In this document: piece after piece, positions 4,262-6,859 of the stretch
How positions within the stretch are numbered: the first letter of the stretch is position 1
How the letters are laid out: the number at the start of each line of letters is the position of its first letter
Assembly: GCA_020440745.1 (NCBI GenBank)
Contig: JAGRNM010000070.1
Span: 1 to 6,859 of the forward strand
Length of the DNA stretch: 6,859 nt
DNA from: Deltaproteobacteria bacterium
Lineage (GTDB): Bacteria; UBA10199; DSSB01
Direction: 5' to 3'
Position numbers and translations under genes: made by a program
Notes under the pieces: model-generated
The model's input: the letters and a program-made list of their open reading frames with translations, nothing else
What the model was told of the DNA's origin: nothing
The model's database searches: none

Positions 4262-5710
4262 TTATTTTAATTCTTCCGCTTCTTCAGCGATCTTATCCAA
4301 CATACCTTGAAAAATTTTTTGATGAATAGGATAGAGTAGATACCAATAAAGCATGCCGCTTAAGCCCTTGGGGTCAAAGAGCGCTGTTTGTTGAATCAGG
4401 CTGCCTAAACCTTGTGATTCGACTTTAAACTCTAGCCAGGCACGTCCGGGTACTTTCATTTCTGCTTTTAATAATAATTTGTGGGGTGGAGCAAAGCTTT
4501 CTACCCTCCAAAAATCCAAGGCATCACCTACTTTTAAATTAATTGGATCCCGTCGTCCCCGTCTTAGGCCTACGCCGCCGATTAAAGAATCTAAAAAACC
4601 ACGAAGACGCCAAAGTGAGTTGGCATAATACCAACCGTTTTTTCCGCCAATGCTTTGGATAGGTAGAAAAGCTTTTTCAGGAGGGACAGAAACGGATTTT
4701 TGTTTGGTATCGATCAGTCGACTCTTGACACGTATGCCTCCCCATTGGGAACGGTCCACACTAGAGAGGGCGTCAGTCCAGTGGCTTTGGGTAAATTCTT
4801 GGTCTTCTTTTTTTAAAGCGCGTTCTATTGCTTGGGACAAGCCCATGGGACGGATAGGAAATTCTCTTAAGGCGCTGGGGTCTTTGACCAAGGTGGGGTT
4901 GCGAATGCCCTCAATTAATTTTTTTCCTACCTTGGCATAAAGAGGCGTCACCAAACTTAACCAAAGACTAGAAAGCCCTGGGCTTAAAACAGGGACGGGA
5001 ATGAGGGAACGCCTAAGCCCTCGTTGTCTGGCGTACTCTTGCATGATCTCGCCATAAGTTACTACGCTGGCCCCGCCGATTTCAAAGATACGGCTTTGTG
5101 GAAAATCTTCTTGGGCTGCTAAGAGTAAATAAGAAAGTACGTCTTCAATCGCAATGGGTTGGGTAGGCGTCCTCACCCAACGGGGAGTGGTCATGATGGG
5201 CAAGCGTTCTACCAGAGCGCGCACCATCTCAAAACTTAAAGAGCCCGAACCCAAAATAACAGAAGCGCGAAACTCAATTATTGGAATACCAGAATTCCTT
5301 AAAATCTCCCCCACTTCTTGACGACTGCTGAGGTGTTTGGAGAGACTTTTTTTTTCACTGCCTAAGCCTCCTAGATAGATAATTTTTTTGATACCTGCTG
5401 CTTGGGCGGCTTGGGCAAAGTTGTGGGCACTTTGGTATTCTAGCTCTTCAAAATCTTTTCCTGAGCTCAAAGAGTGGATCAAATAATAAGCAGTGTGAAT
5501 GCCTTCAAAGGCAGTTTTTAGATTTTCTTTTTTTAAGACATCTCCAGCGACTTTTTCTACTTTACTTTCTGCTTGTGTGAGTCTTTCCGGATGGCGGGCC
5601 ATGCAACGGACAGAGTAGCCTTTTTTAAGTAAAAGTGGCAAAAGCCGTCCCCCTACATAACCGGTAGCGCCGGTTAGGAGGATCTTTTTATTTTGATTTA
5701 ATTCGCCCAT
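4262..5710 (-). CDS. SDR-family NAD(P)-dependent oxidoreductase with C-terminal DUF2867 domain
   Basis: Residues 1-300 are an atypical short-chain dehydrogenase/epimerase domain with a Rossmann dinucleotide site, TGATGYVG at 13-20. Also present are YYLIHSL (75-81), IIYLGGLG (110-117), the SRQEVGEILRNSG helix (129-141), FRASVILGSGS (147-157) and PIAIEDV (185-191). Residues about 335-478 are a DUF2867 domain, including WYYANSLWRLRGFLDSLIGG (360-379), WRVES (401-405) and a long LYWYLLYPIHQKIF stretch. The fusion and 482-residue length match the YbjT-like family of SDR proteins; the substrate is unknown. It follows the photolyase on the minus strand and its ATG lies inside that gene, overlapping by 23 bases, so translation is probably coupled. 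Only a distant GAGG is seen upstream of the start. Pairing of such SDR genes with photolyases in light-induced clusters is known in other bacteria, which suggests a light or oxidative-stress role here by inference. Confidence 0.92.
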   Translation of the reverse strand: MGELNQNKKILLTGATGYVGGRLLPLLLKKGYSVRCMARHPERLTQAESKVEKVAGDVLKKENLKTAFEGIHTAYYLIHSLSSGKDFEELEYQSAHNFAQAAQAAGIKKIIYLGGLGSEKKSLSKHLSSRQEVGEILRNSGIPIIEFRASVILGSGSLSFEMVRALVERLPIMTTPRWVRTPTQPIAIEDVLSYLLLAAQEDFPQSRIFEIGGASVVTYGEIMQEYARQRGLRRSLIPVPVLSPGLSSLWLSLVTPLYAKVGKKLIEGIRNPTLVKDPSALREFPIRPMGLSQAIERALKKEDQEFTQSHWTDALSSVDRSQWGGIRVKSRLIDTKQKSVSVPPEKAFLPIQSIGGKNGWYYANSLWRLRGFLDSLIGGVGLRRGRRDPINLKVGDALDFWRVESFAPPHKLLLKAEMKVPGRAWLEFKVESQGLGSLIQQTALFDPKGLSGMLYWYLLYPIHQKIFQGMLDKIAEEAEELK

Positions 5711-6859
5711 AAGCTTCTAGAGCCTCTTCTCTTGCTAGAGCATGATCTACCATGGGTTTGGGATAATTTTGTCCCAGTTTGATTTTTGCTTTTTCTAAAA
5801 CTTCTTGGGGGGCTTCCCAGGGTTTAAAAATATGGGGAGGAGGGATTTCTTTTAACTCAGGTATCCAGGTTTTTATGTATCTAGCTTCTGGGTCAAATTT
5901 TGAGGCCTGAGTGATAGGATTAAAAATCCTAAAATAAGGCGAGGCGTCCGCTCCACAACCAGCGGTCCATTGCCAGCCTAAAGTATTATTGGCAAGGTCT
6001 GCATCTACCAAGGTCTCCCAAAACCACTTAGCCCCTTCTTGCCAGGGGATCATCAAGTCTTTAACTAAGAAACTTGCCACAATCATGCGCACCCGGTTGT
6101 GCATGATGCCGGTTGCCCAAAGCTCCCGCATGCCTGCGTCCACAATGGGATAGCCGGTTTGGCCTTCTTGCCATTTTTTTAAATCAGTCTTGTTTTGTTT
6201 CCAGGGAAACGCTTTAAATTTTTCTTTAAGTGGATCCTTGGTGGTATGAGGAAAATAATAAAGCAAGTGATAGGCAAATTCTCGCCAAGCCACTTCCCGT
6301 AAAAACTCTAGCGCTTTTTTTTCTTCAGCCTTAGTCCTACCTTGTATAGCCTTGTTAGTGGCTTCCCAGATCTGATGGGGGCTGATCTCGCCAAAGTGGA
6401 GGTGGGGGGAGAGTTCACTTGTCGCGGCTTTAGCAGGAAAGTCTCTAGCTTCTTGATAGTTGAGGACGGTGTTTTTTAAAAATTCCTTTAATTTTTTTTG
6501 AGCAGAGGATTCTCCTATTTGCCATTTTTTATAAAAGCCTTGATCCCAATGAATCTTGGGTAAGAGTTTGAGATCTTCTAGTTTTAGACTTTTTAATTTT
6601 TTGTCGTAGGCTTTGATGCTTTTGGGTTTAGGAAAAGGAGCCCTAGGTTTGGGAGAAGCTAAGAGTTTTTTCCAGAAAGGAGTGAATACCTGATAAGGAT
6701 TGCCAGTCTGGGTCTCTAGCTCCCAAGGTTCTACTAGTAGGTTTGCATTAAAACTTTTTACCTGGATGCCTTGAGTTTTTAGCGAGGCTTTTAGTTGTTT
6801 GTCTCTTTTAATGATAGCAGGTTCGTAGCGACGGCTATAATAAAGAGTATCAGCGCCGC
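5688..6859 (-). CDS. Deoxyribodipyrimidine photolyase (class I type), N-terminus outside window
   Basis: Photolyases use FAD and blue light to reverse pyrimidine dimers in DNA. The frame is open from the right edge (6859) to its TAA, giving 389 residues. It enters at SRRYEPAIIKRD (fragment 8-19), typically about residue 100, so most of the antenna-binding alpha/beta domain is missing. FAD-domain motifs are in order: ELSPHLHFGEISPHQIW (148-164), AWREFAYHLLYYFP, GQTGYPIVDAGMRELWATG, MHNRVRM, LVDADLANNTLGWQW, and ADASPYFRIFNP. The tryptophan electron-transfer triad appears intact at fragment Trp219, Trp272 and Trp295. The asparagine facing the flavin N5 is fragment Asn291. The C-terminus (YPKPMVDHALAREEALEAY) is complete. 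A CPD photolyase is most likely, although (6-4) or cryptochrome-like activity cannot be excluded. It is the upstream gene of an operon with the SDR gene. Confidence 0.96.
   Translation of the reverse strand, partial: GADTLYYSRRYEPAIIKRDKQLKASLKTQGIQVKSFNANLLVEPWELETQTGNPYQVFTPFWKKLLASPKPRAPFPKPKSIKAYDKKLKSLKLEDLKLLPKIHWDQGFYKKWQIGESSAQKKLKEFLKNTVLNYQEARDFPAKAATSELSPHLHFGEISPHQIWEATNKAIQGRTKAEEKKALEFLREVAWREFAYHLLYYFPHTTKDPLKEKFKAFPWKQNKTDLKKWQEGQTGYPIVDAGMRELWATGIMHNRVRMIVASFLVKDLMIPWQEGAKWFWETLVDADLANNTLGWQWTAGCGADASPYFRIFNPITQASKFDPEARYIKTWIPELKEIPPPHIFKPWEAPQEVLEKAKIKLGQNYPKPMVDHALAREEALEAYGRIKSK

Noticed and set aside
4650..4940. Open frame of 96 codons on the plus strand inside the SDR gene
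   Set aside because: It lies entirely antisense to a well-supported gene with conserved domains, and its translation shows no recognisable motif.
6291..6293. GTG codon that could be read as the start of a 201-residue photolyase-like protein
   Set aside because: The frame stays open upstream to the window edge and encodes conserved photolyase sequence such as LSPHLHFGEISPHQ. The GTG is an internal valine in REVAWREF, and the gene is simply cut by the right edge.

Overview
This window comes from a bacterial chromosome of moderate to low GC; by eye it looks near 40 percent, not computed. The genes are ordinary bacterial housekeeping and accessory types: peptidoglycan synthesis, a 7-deazaguanine enzyme, a type II toxin-antitoxin pair, an SDR oxidoreductase and a photolyase. 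There are no ribosomal or phylogenetic marker genes, so I do not name a lineage. Most genes here start without a clear Shine-Dalgarno sequence. The exception is the small secreted protein near the left end, which has a textbook AGGAG.

Left part (1-831): an AT-rich non-coding stretch of 256 bases with a candidate promoter and a nested inverted repeat leads into a 115-residue exported protein. That protein carries one RTX-type calcium-binding nonapeptide followed by an eight-cysteine tail, and its gene ends at a strong intrinsic terminator. Next comes murA (832-2088), the first committed enzyme of peptidoglycan synthesis, with all its catalytic residues.

Middle part (2089-3579): the 180-base gap after murA holds two GC-rich imperfect palindromes that share a CCCCTCC/GGAGG core and face each other, like a REP/BIME-type repeat pair. 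Downstream lie a DUF366-family gene of unknown function and, 30 bases later, queE (7-carboxy-7-deazaguanine synthase). The two probably form a small operon, which tentatively ties DUF366 to queuosine/7-deazaguanine metabolism. A GC-rich hairpin overlapping the last queE codons may end that transcript.

Right part (3580-6859): a complete hicAB toxin-antitoxin module has its own putative promoter immediately before the hicA ATG. It ends only four bases from the convergent end of a two-gene minus-strand unit. That unit is a class I photolyase (its first ~90-100 residues lie beyond the right edge) followed, with a 23-base overlap, by an SDR oxidoreductase with a C-terminal DUF2867 domain. This looks like a light/UV-stress operon.

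The points most worth pursuing are the RTX-plus-cysteine secreted protein, the DUF366-queE pairing, the REP-like pair and the A7 run that could fuse HicA to HicB. I see no CRISPR array, tRNA, rRNA or transposase.
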